Below, in pieces: positions 8,104 to 16,924 of a stretch of 64,000 bases of DNA. The DNA comes from Allobosea sp. Tri-44 (lineage in GTDB: Bacteria; Pseudomonadota; Alphaproteobacteria; Rhizobiales; Beijerinckiaceae), in contig NZ_NBDP01000003.1 in assembly GCF_004123845.1 (NCBI RefSeq), forward strand, positions 124,001 through 188,000, written 5' to 3'. A model generated the notes under the pieces. It was not told the DNA's origin. It saw only the letters and a list, made by a program, of their open reading frames with translations, and did not search any database. The translations under genes and the position numbers were made by a program. Each line of letters opens with the position of its first letter. Within the stretch, counting starts at the first letter, position 1.

Positions 8104-9056
8104 TCCTCGACTTCATCTGCTCCTTCGCCATCGCCGCCTCGCTCGGCGTCTGCGCGCCGCCGACGACCCGCGTCGTCGGTTATGCCGAGGGCGAATATGT
8201 CCGGCTCGGGCCGATCGACACGGCGCGGATCGAGAGTGTCGCGGTCCGCCGCGGCGAGCGTGTCGTACCTGGCGCGCTGCTCGCCGAATTGCAGGCCGAC
8301 GATGCCCGAAACGCCGTCGCCGAGAGCGAGGCGCGTCTGGTCCAGGCGCAGGCACAGCTCGCCAACCTGCTCAGCGGCAAGCGGCCGGAGGAGATCGCCG
8401 TGATCGAGGCGGTCGCCGCCTCGGCGAAGGCGCAGGAACGCGAGTCGGAGCGGGCGCTTGAACGCCGGCAGGATCTCTTCCGCCGCGGCGTCTCGACCCA
8501 GGCCGATCTCGACCAGGCCCAGACGGCGCGCGATGTCGCGACAGCGCGAGTGCGCGAGACCGTCGCCAATCTCAACGTCGCCCGGCTGGCGGCGCGCGAG
8601 GAGGAGATCAATGCGGCGCGCAACCAGGTGGCGCAGGCGCAGGCCGCGCTCGACCAGGCGAAATGGCGGCTCGGCCAGCGCAAGCTGATGGCGCCGGCCG
8701 CCGGGATCGTCACCGATCTGGTGCGTCATCCCGGGGAACTCGCCGGGCCGTCGGCGCCGGCGCTGACGATCCTGCCCGATGGCGCGGTCAAGCTGATGCT
8801 CTATGTGCCGGAGGCGCTGCTCTTCGGTACCACCGTCGGCACGCGGCTCGATGTGCGCTGCTCGGGCTGTCCTCAGGGGCTTGCCGCCACCGTCTCCTAT
8901 GTCTCGCAGGAGCCGGAATTCACGCCGCCGGTGATCTATTCGGCCGAGACCCGCCAGAAGCTGGTCTATCTCGTCGAGGCGCGGCCTGAGGGCGGGCCGG
9001 CGGCTCGGCTCCAGCCTGGTCAGATCGTCGATGTCATGCTGCGGGGGCGGCGGTGA
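8100..9056 (+). CDS. HlyD/YbhG-family periplasmic adaptor of ABC exporter
   Basis: A 318-residue membrane-fusion protein. It has an N-terminal hydrophobic signal/anchor (residues 2-20), a lipoyl-like segment (VRRGERVVPGALLAEL), a long Ala/Glu/Arg-rich alpha-helical hairpin around residues 75-195, and a second lipoyl half (KLMAPAAGIVTDLVRHPGE). The start at 8100 overlaps the TetR stop and follows GGGGAGAG. The adaptor would join the inner-membrane ABC pump encoded next to an outer-membrane TolC-type channel, which is not encoded here. The best analogue is YbhG; the substrate is unknown. Confidence 0.88.
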   Translation: MILDFICSFAIAASLGVCAPPTTRVVGYAEGEYVRLGPIDTARIESVAVRRGERVVPGALLAELQADDARNAVAESEARLVQAQAQLANLLSGKRPEEIAVIEAVAASAKAQERESERALERRQDLFRRGVSTQADLDQAQTARDVATARVRETVANLNVARLAAREEEINAARNQVAQAQAALDQAKWRLGQRKLMAPAAGIVTDLVRHPGELAGPSAPALTILPDGAVKLMLYVPEALLFGTTVGTRLDVRCSGCPQGLAATVSYVSQEPEFTPPVIYSAETRQKLVYLVEARPEGGPAARLQPGQIVDVMLRGRR

Positions 9057-9985
9057 GCGACGACAACGTCATCGACGTCCGCGGGATGACCAAGCGCTTC
9101 GGCAAGCGCACCGTGGTCGACAATGTCGACCTGACCGTCCGGCAGGGCGAGATCGTCGGCTTCCTCGGGCCCAACGGCTCCGGCAAGACCACGACGATCC
9201 GGCTGATCTGCGGACTGCTCACCCCCGATGCCGGGGAGGGCACCGTGCTCGGGCTCGACGTCCGGACCCAGAGTGCGCAGATCAAGCTCCAGGTCGGCTA
9301 CATGACCCAGAAGTTCTCCTTCTACGAGGACCTGACGATCGAGGAAAACCTGACCTTCGTCGCCCGGCTCTATGCGCTGAAGCCGGTCGAGGAAGCGGTC
9401 TCGCGCACACTCGACAATCTCGGTCTGACCTCGCGCAAGGACCAGCTCGCCGGCACGCTCTCGGGCGGCTGGAAGCAGCGGCTGGCGCTCGCCGCCTGCA
9501 TCATGCACCAGCCGAAACTGCTTTTGCTCGACGAGCCGACCGCCGGCGTCGATCCCAAGGCGCGACGCGAGTTCTGGGACGAGATCCACCGGCTCGCTGG
9601 CGATGGCCTCACCGTGCTGGTCTCGACCCATTACATGGACGAAGCCGAGCGCTGCCACCGCATCGGCTACATCGCCTATGGCCGGATGCTGGCGACGGGA
9701 ACCGTCGAGGAGGTGGTCCGCGGCTCCGGGCTTTCGACCTATGTCGTCCATGGCGCGCTGAAGCCGGCCGAGATCGCCGACCTCGCGAAGACCGACGGCG
9801 TCGAGCAGGTCGCGCCCTTCGGGACGACGCTGCATGTCGTCGGCACCGACAAGGAGAAGCTGCAAGCGGCGCTGGCGCATCTGAAGGATCGCGCCGGCAT
9901 CCGCATCGAGCCGGACGCGACCAGCCTGGAGGACGTCTTCATCCAGTTCATGGCCAAGGCCCAGGCCGAAGGGAGAGCGGCATGA
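9053..9985 (+). CDS. ABC exporter ATP-binding protein (YbhF/CcmA type)
   Basis: A 310-residue single-cassette ATPase. Walker A is GPNGSGKTT at 39-47, the Q-loop is near YMTQKFSF, the signature LSGGWKQ starts at 136, and Walker B LLLLDEPTAGVD ends at the D160-E161 pair. The C-terminal ~80 residues form the extension seen in DrrA-type exporters. It starts with GTG at 9053, overlapping the HlyD stop (GTGA), and ends overlapping the permease start (ATGA). E. coli YbhF carries two fused cassettes; this one carries one. It powers the exporter together with the 9982 permease. Confidence 0.92.
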   Translation: MSDDNVIDVRGMTKRFGKRTVVDNVDLTVRQGEIVGFLGPNGSGKTTTIRLICGLLTPDAGEGTVLGLDVRTQSAQIKLQVGYMTQKFSFYEDLTIEENLTFVARLYALKPVEEAVSRTLDNLGLTSRKDQLAGTLSGGWKQRLALAACIMHQPKLLLLDEPTAGVDPKARREFWDEIHRLAGDGLTVLVSTHYMDEAERCHRIGYIAYGRMLATGTVEEVVRGSGLSTYVVHGALKPAEIADLAKTDGVEQVAPFGTTLHVVGTDKEKLQAALAHLKDRAGIRIEPDATSLEDVFIQFMAKAQAEGRAA

Positions 9986-11124
9986 GCACTGTAGCCCTGC
10001 TATCGGCTGGCCGGCTCGGCGCGGTGCTGGCCAAGGAGTTCGTGCAGATGCGGCGCGACCGCATCACCTTCGCGATGATGCTGGTGGTGCCGATCATCCA
10101 GTTGTTGCTGTTCGGCTACGCGATCAACAACGATCCCAAAGGCTTGCCGGCGGCGGTTCTGGCGCTGGGGCAGGATCGCTACACCCGCTCGGTCGTCGCG
10201 GCGCTCGAGATCTCCGGCTATTACCGCTTCGCCAAGCGCCCGGAGAGCGCGGCCGAGGCCGAGAGCCTGATGGCGCGCGGCGCGATCTCCTTCCTCGTCA
10301 CCATCCCGAGTGATTTCGGCATGCGCGTCGAGCGCGGCGACGAGCCGCGCATCCTGGTCGAGGCCGATGCGACCGATCCGGCGGCGTCGAGCAACGCGGT
10401 CGGAGCGCTCCAGACCATCGCCAGCCGGGCTTTGACGCGGGCGCTCGGCACCGACGAGCTGAAGCGCGAGCAGAGCGAGAGTGCGCTCTCCTTCGTGGTG
10501 CACCGGCGCTACAATCCGGAGGGGATCACCCAGTACAACATCGTGCCCGGCCTGCTCGGCGTCATCCTGCAGATGACCATGGTGATGATGACGGCGATGG
10601 CGCTGACCCGCGAGATCGAGCGCGGCACCATGGAGAACCTGCTCGCCATGCCGGCGACGCCGGGCGAGATCATGCTCGGCAAGGTCTTGCCCTATCTCGC
10701 CGTCGGCAGCGTTCAGGTCGGCGTCGTGCTTTCGGCGGCGAAGTTGCTCTTCGGCGTGCCCTTCCTCGGCAGCCTCGCGCTGCTGCTGACCTGCGTCACC
10801 ATCTTCGTGCTGGCGCTGGTGCTGCTCGGCTACACGATCTCGACCATGGCGCGCACGCAGCTGCAGGCAATGCAGCTGACCTTCTTCTTCTTCCTGCCCT
10901 CGCTGCTGCTGTCGGGCTTCATGTTTCCCTATGCCGGCATGCCGCTCTGGGCGCAGTGGCTCGGCGAGATCTTTCCGCTGACGCATTTCCTGCGCGTGGT
11001 CCGGGCGATCATGCTTAAGGGCGCCGATCTCGGCGATATCGGGCTGGAGGTCGTCTATCTCTCGGCCTTCGTGCCGCTCTATGCCGGCATCGCGCTGATG
11101 CGGTTCAGGAGCACACTGGATTAA
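9982..11124 (+). CDS. ABC-2 type exporter permease (YbhS/YbhR type)
   Basis: A 380-residue inner-membrane permease of the ABC-2 superfamily. There is one N-terminal transmembrane helix (about 26-48, FAMMLVVPIIQLLLFGYAI), a large periplasmic domain to ~180, then five membrane segments with the family motif REIERGTMENLLAMP near 210. The ATG at 9982 overlaps the ATPase stop, completing a tightly coupled regulator-adaptor-ATPase-permease operon. E. coli has two permeases at this position (YbhS and YbhR); only one is present here, so a homodimer is likely (inference). Confidence 0.9.
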   Translation: MSTVALLSAGRLGAVLAKEFVQMRRDRITFAMMLVVPIIQLLLFGYAINNDPKGLPAAVLALGQDRYTRSVVAALEISGYYRFAKRPESAAEAESLMARGAISFLVTIPSDFGMRVERGDEPRILVEADATDPAASSNAVGALQTIASRALTRALGTDELKREQSESALSFVVHRRYNPEGITQYNIVPGLLGVILQMTMVMMTAMALTREIERGTMENLLAMPATPGEIMLGKVLPYLAVGSVQVGVVLSAAKLLFGVPFLGSLALLLTCVTIFVLALVLLGYTISTMARTQLQAMQLTFFFFLPSLLLSGFMFPYAGMPLWAQWLGEIFPLTHFLRVVRAIMLKGADLGDIGLEVVYLSAFVPLYAGIALMRFRSTLD

Positions 11125-11237
11125 TCGCGTCGCGGCGCAGATTTCGCGCGGCGCCGGCTAAGCACGCGAATCCGCTTGACTATGCGTCAGGGCGGCGATC
11201 CCCTGCCGATCCCGTCGCTAGGAAGTCGATCGCGTCC

Positions 11238-13037
11238 ATGCTGATCCTGATCCTCACGCTTCTGGCCGTATTGCTTGCCGTGGTCTTCGCTCTGCTCGCC
11301 CGCCGCGGCGACCCGAACACCGTCATCGCCGAGCGGGAAGGCCAAACGCTGAAGCGCGGGACCGGCTTCAACATGGCCGCAATCATCTCCGTGCTGATCG
11401 CGGTCTTCCTGTTCGCCTCGACCTCCTATGTCGTGGTCGGTCCGAACGAGACCGGCCATCTCAGGCGCATCTATGGCGGCTCCGACCTGCCGACCGGCAA
11501 GATCATCGCGATCGATGGCCAAAAGGGGCCGCAGGCGGATGTGCTCGGTCCCGGATTCCATTTCATCCCCTTCGTCAACGTGCTCTATCAGGCCGAGCAG
11601 CTCGATTTGGTCACGGTGCCGAACGGCAGCTATGGCCGGCTGGTCGCCAAGGACGGCCTGGCTTTGCCGTCAGGCGTGTTCATGGCGCCGGCCATCCCCG
11701 ACGACAAGGTCGCCGGCATGCTCGACGGGCGTACCTTTCTGACCACCGGCGGCTTTCGCGGCGCGCAGGAGACCGTGCTGAAGCCCGGCGTCTACCGGCT
11801 CAATCGCTATCTCTTCGATGTCGAGATCAACAACCGGACCGTGGCCAGCATCGTGCCGGCCGGCTTCGTCGGGGTGATCAAGTCAAACGTCGCCGCGCCG
11901 GGCGTCGCCTGCCGCGAGGAGAAGGTCCAGACGGCCGATACGTCCGACGCGATCGTCGTGCCGGTGGTGCCTTCAGGTTGCGTCGGCATCTGGCGCAGTG
12001 TGCTGCTGCCGGGCGCCTACTACCTCAATCATCAAGCCTATGAGATGACGCAGGTCGACACTCGCGTGCAGACCTGGGAGTACAAGGGTGGTTTCCGCAA
12101 GCGCATCATCGATCTCTCGGTCGACGATCAGGGCCGCATCCGCCAGGTCGAGCGTTTTGTCGAGCAGCCGACGCCGAAGGAAGCGGCCGACCAGGCCATC
12201 TTCGTCAAGATCGAGGGCTGGGACATTCCGGTCGAGCTCCGCGTCGTCGTCCAGGTGCCGCCGGAGAACGCGCCGGTCGTGGTCGGCGGCGTCGGTGGTC
12301 TCGAGCAGATCGAGGACCGTATCCTTACGCCGACCATCCGCTCGATCGTCCGCAACGTCGCGGGCTCCTCGATCCGGGTGCCGGTGCGCAATGCCTCTGG
12401 TGAGCTTGCGCCCGGGCAGTTCCAGACCCGGCCGACCCGCGTGCTCGACCTGATCGACAATCGCGACGCGCTCGAGAGCACGATCGAGCAGCAGATCAGG
12501 ATCGAGGGGCGCAAGGCCGGCATCGAGATCAAGGAAGTGCGCATGGGCGAGCCGTCGATCCCGCCGGAACTGCTGGTCTCGCGCTTGCGTGAACAGCTCG
12601 CCGAGCAGCTTTCGCGTGCCTACTCCCGCGAGACCGAGGCACAGAAAGTGCGCCTCGACACCGAGGCGGCCCGCGCCCGCGCCGATCAGCAACGCGAATT
12701 TGTCGCCGCGCAGATCGGCGTCCAGGTCGCCGAGCAGCGTCAGAAGGAGCGCCAGCTGCTCGGCCAGGCCGAGCGCGGCTATCTGGAAGAGCTGGCCAAG
12801 GGCCAGAACGCCCAGGCCAACGTGCTCGGCCAGGATCGCGTCGCCTATCTGCAGGCGCTGGAGAAGGTCTTGGCGACGCTGGAGAAGAAGCCGGAGCTGG
12901 TGACCCTGGTCGGCCGTCTCGTGCCGAACACGGTGGTGACCGGCGGCGGCGACGGGCTCGCTGGCGCTGCGGCCCTGTTGTCGGGGGCTCTGACCGGCGC
13001 GGGGGCGCCTGCGAGGAATGCCAGCGGCGCACGGTGA
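11238..13037 (+). CDS. SPFH/band-7 (flotillin-like) membrane protein with two N-terminal TM helices
   Basis: A 599-residue protein. Two hydrophobic segments lie at residues 2-22 and 46-68, followed by an SPFH-like domain starting at SYVVVGPNETGHLRR. Several beta-rich repeats of the type AGFVGVIKSN and SGCVGIWRS follow. A coiled-coil tail at about 455-545 is rich in Glu, Gln, Arg and Ala (SRETEAQKVRLDTEAARARA), and the end is Gly/Ala-rich. SPFH proteins form oligomeric rings that organise membrane domains or control proteases. It starts 113 bases after the exporter permease on the same strand. The exact role is unknown; it is longer than typical bacterial flotillins. Confidence 0.8.
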   Translation: MLILILTLLAVLLAVVFALLARRGDPNTVIAEREGQTLKRGTGFNMAAIISVLIAVFLFASTSYVVVGPNETGHLRRIYGGSDLPTGKIIAIDGQKGPQADVLGPGFHFIPFVNVLYQAEQLDLVTVPNGSYGRLVAKDGLALPSGVFMAPAIPDDKVAGMLDGRTFLTTGGFRGAQETVLKPGVYRLNRYLFDVEINNRTVASIVPAGFVGVIKSNVAAPGVACREEKVQTADTSDAIVVPVVPSGCVGIWRSVLLPGAYYLNHQAYEMTQVDTRVQTWEYKGGFRKRIIDLSVDDQGRIRQVERFVEQPTPKEAADQAIFVKIEGWDIPVELRVVVQVPPENAPVVVGGVGGLEQIEDRILTPTIRSIVRNVAGSSIRVPVRNASGELAPGQFQTRPTRVLDLIDNRDALESTIEQQIRIEGRKAGIEIKEVRMGEPSIPPELLVSRLREQLAEQLSRAYSRETEAQKVRLDTEAARARADQQREFVAAQIGVQVAEQRQKERQLLGQAERGYLEELAKGQNAQANVLGQDRVAYLQALEKVLATLEKKPELVTLVGRLVPNTVVTGGGDGLAGAAALLSGALTGAGAPARNASGAR

Positions 13038-13098
13038 GTCAGGTCGCTGCCGATAGCAGCTTGCAAAATGATAGTGACTGCGGTAGCGGGACTGGGCC

Positions 13099-13617
13099 AT
13101 GCAGCCCAAGCTCGCCCCGCTTGCCGAATGTCCCTGCGCCCGCGCGGTTGAAACCGTCGGCGAGTGGTGGAGCATATTGATCCTGCGCGATGCGCTGCTG
13201 CGTGGTCTCTCCCGCTTCGACGAATTCGAGCGCAGCCTCGGCATCGCGCCGAACATGCTGGCGCGCCGGCTGAAGCATCTGGCGCAGAGCGGGCTGTTCG
13301 AGCGACGCCTCTATAGCGAGCGGCCGAAGCGCTACGAATACGTCCTGACCGACAAGGGCAGGGATTTCTTCCCGGTCATCGCTGCGTTGATCGGCTATGC
13401 CAACCGGCATCTCGCGCCGGAGGGCGCGTCGCTGCTGCTGGCTGAGCGGGAGACCGGAGCGCCGGTCATTCCGGTCACGGTCGATGCTGCGACCTTGCGG
13501 TCGATCACCGTCGAACGCATCACCGTCATCGCAGGACCGCGCGCCAGCGCCGGCATGCGGGAGCGTCTCGCTCGCGCGGCGGCGCAGAATGCAGCTGCAC
13601 AGCCCAAGTCGAACTAG
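13099..13617 (+). CDS. HxlR-family winged-helix transcriptional regulator
   Basis: A 172-residue MarR-like HxlR regulator. The conserved N-terminal cysteine region (AECPCARAVETVGEWWSILILRDAL) and the winged helix (FDEFERSLGIAPNMLARRLKHL, then a wing with RPKRYEYVLTDKGRDF) are both clear. Such proteins often sense electrophiles or redox stress through the early cysteine. An extra ~60-residue C-terminal region beyond the usual ~110-residue family length is unassigned. It is followed after nine bases by the fabF-like gene in the same direction, suggesting co-transcription. Confidence 0.9.
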   Translation: MQPKLAPLAECPCARAVETVGEWWSILILRDALLRGLSRFDEFERSLGIAPNMLARRLKHLAQSGLFERRLYSERPKRYEYVLTDKGRDFFPVIAALIGYANRHLAPEGASLLLAERETGAPVIPVTVDAATLRSITVERITVIAGPRASAGMRERLARAAAQNAAAQPKSN

Positions 13618-13626
13618 GAGCTTTCC

Positions 13627-14892
13627 ATGCCTCGCATCGTCGTCACCGGACTGGGCGTCGTCTCGCCCCTGGGCTGCGGAGCCGAGCTAGCCTGGCAGCG
13701 CCTGCTCGCCGGCCGCTCGGGCCTGCGCCGCCTGCCCGAAGCGATCGCCGAGACCCTGCCGGCCAAAGTCGCCGGCGTCGTGCCCAGCAAGGCTGAGGAT
13801 GCCGAGGGCGGCTTCGATCCCGATGTTGCGATCGCGCCGAAGGACCAGCGCAAGATGGATCGCTTCATCCAGTTCGCGCTGGTCGCCGCCAGGGAGGCGC
13901 TGACCCAGGCCGGCTGGCAGCCGCAGGACGAGGCGGAGCGCGAGCGCACCGCGACGGTGATCGCTTCGGGCATTGGCGGCTTCCCGGCAATCGCCGAGGC
14001 GGTGAGGACCACCGACCAGCGCGGCGTGCGCCGGCTCTCGCCTTTCACCATTCCCTCCTTCCTGGTCAATCTCGCTGCCGGCCAGGTCTCGATCCAGCAT
14101 GGCTTCAAGGGGCCGATCGGCGCGCCGGTCACGGCCTGTGCGGCCGGCGTCCAGGCGATCGGCGATGCGGCGCGGATGATCCGGGCCGGCGAGGCCGACA
14201 TCGCGCTCTGCGGCGGCAGCGAGGCCTGCGTCGATCTCGTCGCGCTCGGCGGCTTTGCCGCAGCGCGAGCGCTTTCGACCGGCTTCAACGACGAGCCGGA
14301 GAAGGCCTCGCGCCCCTTCGACCGTGACCGCGACGGCTTTGTGATGGGCGAGGGCGCCGGAATCCTGGTGATCGAGGCGCTGGAACATGCGCAGGCGCGC
14401 GGCGCGACGATCCTCGCCGAATTGACCGGCTACGGCACCAGCGCCGACGCCTATCACATCACCTCCGGCCCCGAGGATGGCTCAGGCGCACGCCGGGCGA
14501 TGGAGACGGCGCTGAAGCAGGCGGGCCTGAAGCCCGGCGATGTCCGCCATCTCAACGCCCATTCGACCTCGACCCCGGTCGGCGACCGCGGCGAGCTGGC
14601 GGCGGTGAAAGCCCTGTTCGGCAACGACGGCGGCATCGCGATCAGCGCGACGAAAGCGGCGACCGGCCATCTGCTCGGCGCGGCCGGCGGGCTGGAGGCG
14701 GTCTTCACCATCCTCGCCTTGCGCGACCAGATCGCGCCACCGACGCTCAACCTCGAGAACCCGGACGAGGATGCGGCCGGGCTCGATCTGGTGGCGAAGA
14801 CGGCGCGGCCGCTCGCGATGGAGCATGCCATTTCGAACGGCTTCGGCTTCGGTGGCGTCAATGCGAGCGTGATCTTCAAGCGCTGGGCCTGA
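13627..14892 (+). CDS. fabF: beta-ketoacyl-ACP synthase II (KAS II)
   Basis: A 421-residue condensing enzyme that elongates acyl-ACP with malonyl-ACP in fatty-acid synthesis. The triad is complete: C171 in VTACAAG, H312 in NAHSTSTPVGD (where many KAS enzymes have NAHGTST) and H348 in ATGHLLGAAGG, with K343 just before. AGGAG precedes the ATG at 13627. It is not next to acpP or other fab genes and sits behind an HxlR regulator, so it may be an accessory KAS II rather than the main housekeeping copy (inference). Confidence 0.93.
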   Translation: MPRIVVTGLGVVSPLGCGAELAWQRLLAGRSGLRRLPEAIAETLPAKVAGVVPSKAEDAEGGFDPDVAIAPKDQRKMDRFIQFALVAAREALTQAGWQPQDEAERERTATVIASGIGGFPAIAEAVRTTDQRGVRRLSPFTIPSFLVNLAAGQVSIQHGFKGPIGAPVTACAAGVQAIGDAARMIRAGEADIALCGGSEACVDLVALGGFAAARALSTGFNDEPEKASRPFDRDRDGFVMGEGAGILVIEALEHAQARGATILAELTGYGTSADAYHITSGPEDGSGARRAMETALKQAGLKPGDVRHLNAHSTSTPVGDRGELAAVKALFGNDGGIAISATKAATGHLLGAAGGLEAVFTILALRDQIAPPTLNLENPDEDAAGLDLVAKTARPLAMEHAISNGFGFGGVNASVIFKRWA

Positions 14893-14910
14893 GCGGCGCG
14901 GCCCGAGCCT

Positions 14911-15900
14911 TCAGAGCGTCACCACGACCTTGCCGAACTGCTCGTTCGATTCGAGGTAGCGGTGTGCCTCGACGATCTCCTCGAACGGGAAGGTCCGGGC
15001 GATGATCGGCTTCAGCGAGCCATCGCTCAGTCCGTCGAGGATGAAGGCCTTGGCGGCGGCGAGACGTCCGGGATCACCGGTGATCTCGTGGACGAGATAG
15101 CCGCGCAGCGTCAGGCTCTTGCTGAGGACGTGGAAGAGCGGGAAGGGAGTCGCCTCGGGACTCTGGCCGCCATAGTTGATCAGCAGCCCACCGCGCCCCA
15201 TCGCCGCGGTCAACGGCAGGAAGGCCGGGCCACCGACGGCATCGAATACCACCCTGATGCCATCCTCGCCGGCGATGCCCTTCAGGCGGGCTTCGACGTC
15301 GTCCTCGCTCGATGCGGCGACATGGGCGGCGCCGGCCTCGCGCAGCGCCTGCGCCTTTCGCGAGGTCCGCGTCACCGCGATCGGTATCGCGCCAATGCGG
15401 TTGGCGATCTGGATCGCTGCGAGTCCGACACTGCTTGACGCGGCGGTGATGAGGACGTGCTCGCCCTCGCTCAACCGCGCGATGTCGATCAGCGCGCCAT
15501 AAGCGGTCAGATACTGCATCCAGCTCGCCGCGGCCGCCTCCCAGCCGAGCGTCGACGGGTGCTTGATCGCGAGCTCGGCCGGGACGGTGACGAGTTCGCC
15601 ATGGACCGGCCAGCGCACCATCGAGCGCGGCGGCACCAGGCTGACGGTATCGCCGGGCGAGAGACCTTCGACGCCTTCGCCGATGCGCTCGATCAGGCCG
15701 GCGGCTTCGAGACCGAGCCCCGAGGGAAAGTGCGCCTGCTCGATGTAAGTCCCCGAGCGGAGCAGGGCTTCGGCCCGGTTGAGGCCGAGCGCTTTGGTCC
15801 GGATTTGGATTTCGCCGGGGCCGGGAGGTGCGACGTCGACCTCCTCGATCGTCAGGACCTCTGGGCCGCCGTGGCGGTGGAAGCGGACTGCGCGTGCCAT
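14911..15900 (-). CDS. zinc-less medium-chain dehydrogenase, quinone-oxidoreductase-like
   Basis: A 329-residue MDR-superfamily NADPH oxidoreductase. The N-terminal GroES-like domain (PPGPGEIQIRTKALGLNRAE) lacks the cysteines that bind the structural zinc. The cofactor site reads LITAASSSVGLAAIQIA near residue 150, and R179-K182 (RTSRKAQ) follows the second strand, as in NADPH-binding relatives. It probably reduces quinones or enals. It is divergent from a LysR gene with 99 bases between the starts, which is the common regulator-target arrangement. Confidence 0.9.
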   Translation of the reverse strand: MARAVRFHRHGGPEVLTIEEVDVAPPGPGEIQIRTKALGLNRAEALLRSGTYIEQAHFPSGLGLEAAGLIERIGEGVEGLSPGDTVSLVPPRSMVRWPVHGELVTVPAELAIKHPSTLGWEAAAASWMQYLTAYGALIDIARLSEGEHVLITAASSSVGLAAIQIANRIGAIPIAVTRTSRKAQALREAGAAHVAASSEDDVEARLKGIAGEDGIRVVFDAVGGPAFLPLTAAMGRGGLLINYGGQSPEATPFPLFHVLSKSLTLRGYLVHEITGDPGRLAAAKAFILDGLSDGSLKPIIARTFPFEEIVEAHRYLESNEQFGKVVVTL

Positions 15901-15999
15901 GCTCTAAATCCAAAGCAGAGTGAGTGAATGAGCTATGACAGCGGCTTAGTTCGCGATAAATCATAGCCTGTGATCGATAATCGGAACCGTTGATTTCGA

Positions 16000-16899
16000 A
16001 TGATGGATCGCCTCGCCAGCATGGCCGCCTTCGTCAGGGCGGTCGACCTCGGCTCCTTCGCGGCAGCGGCGGCGGCGCTCGATCTCTCTGCGCCGATGGT
16101 CGGCAAGCATGTCCGCTTCCTGGAGGGGCGCCTCGGCGTGCGCTTGCTCAACCGCACGACGCGCCGGCAGAGCCTGACCGAGTTCGGCCGTGCCTATTAC
16201 GAGCGCTGTCGGACCGTTCTCGCCGAGGCCGAGGCCGCCGATGCGCTCGCCGCCGACCAATTGGGCGAGCCGCAAGGCAAGCTCAAGGTGGCGCTACCGG
16301 TGCTGTTCGGTCGGCGCTGCATCATGCCGATCCTGCTCGGCCTTGCACGTCGCCATCCAAAGCTGGAACTCGACCTCGCCTTCGGTGACGGCTTCGTCGA
16401 TCTCGCCGAAGGCGGGCACGACCTCGCCATCCGCACCGGTGAATTGCACGACGCGGCCAATCTCGTGACGCGCCGCGTCGCCCGCCAGCGCATGATCGTC
16501 TGTGCCGCGCCGTCCTATCTCGAAGCTCACGGCAGTCCGGCACGTCTTGCCGATCTCGCCGATCATGACGCGCTGATCTATCGCCGCTCCGGCCATGTGC
16601 GGCCCTGGCTGTTCCCGCGCGAGGGCGGCCAGCCGGCGGAGGTCATGCCGCGGCATCGCTTGCGGCTCGACGATCTTGAGGCGATCGCCGATGCGGCCGT
16701 GCTCGGCATGGGCCTCGCCTGGCTGCCGTCGTGGCTGGTGCGCGAGCGCCTGCAAGCCGGCGCACTCGTCGAATTGCTGCCCGGCGAGGGGCGATTGCCC
16801 TACGACGTGCATGCACTCTGGCTGCAAACGCCGCATCTGCCGCCGAAGATCCGCGTCGCAATCGACGCGCTGGCGGCGGAGCTGCCGGGGCTGATGTGA
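16000..16899 (+). CDS. LysR-family transcriptional regulator
   Basis: A 299-residue LysR regulator. The N-terminal winged HTH is clear (MAAFVRAVDLGSFAAAAAAL, LGVRLLNRTTRRQSLTEFG), followed by a periplasmic-binding-protein-like effector domain from about residue 90. It belongs to the group with the HDLAIRTGEL motif typical of quinone- and aldehyde-responsive CrgA-like members. It is divergent from the MDR dehydrogenase, which is its most likely target. AT-rich elements (CGATAAATCA, GATCGATAATCG) occupy the 99-base spacer. Confidence 0.92.
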   Translation: MMDRLASMAAFVRAVDLGSFAAAAAALDLSAPMVGKHVRFLEGRLGVRLLNRTTRRQSLTEFGRAYYERCRTVLAEAEAADALAADQLGEPQGKLKVALPVLFGRRCIMPILLGLARRHPKLELDLAFGDGFVDLAEGGHDLAIRTGELHDAANLVTRRVARQRMIVCAAPSYLEAHGSPARLADLADHDALIYRRSGHVRPWLFPREGGQPAEVMPRHRLRLDDLEAIADAAVLGMGLAWLPSWLVRERLQAGALVELLPGEGRLPYDVHALWLQTPHLPPKIRVAIDALAAELPGLM

Positions 16900-16924
16900 G
16901 GCCGCCCCGGCGCCGAAGCTCCGC

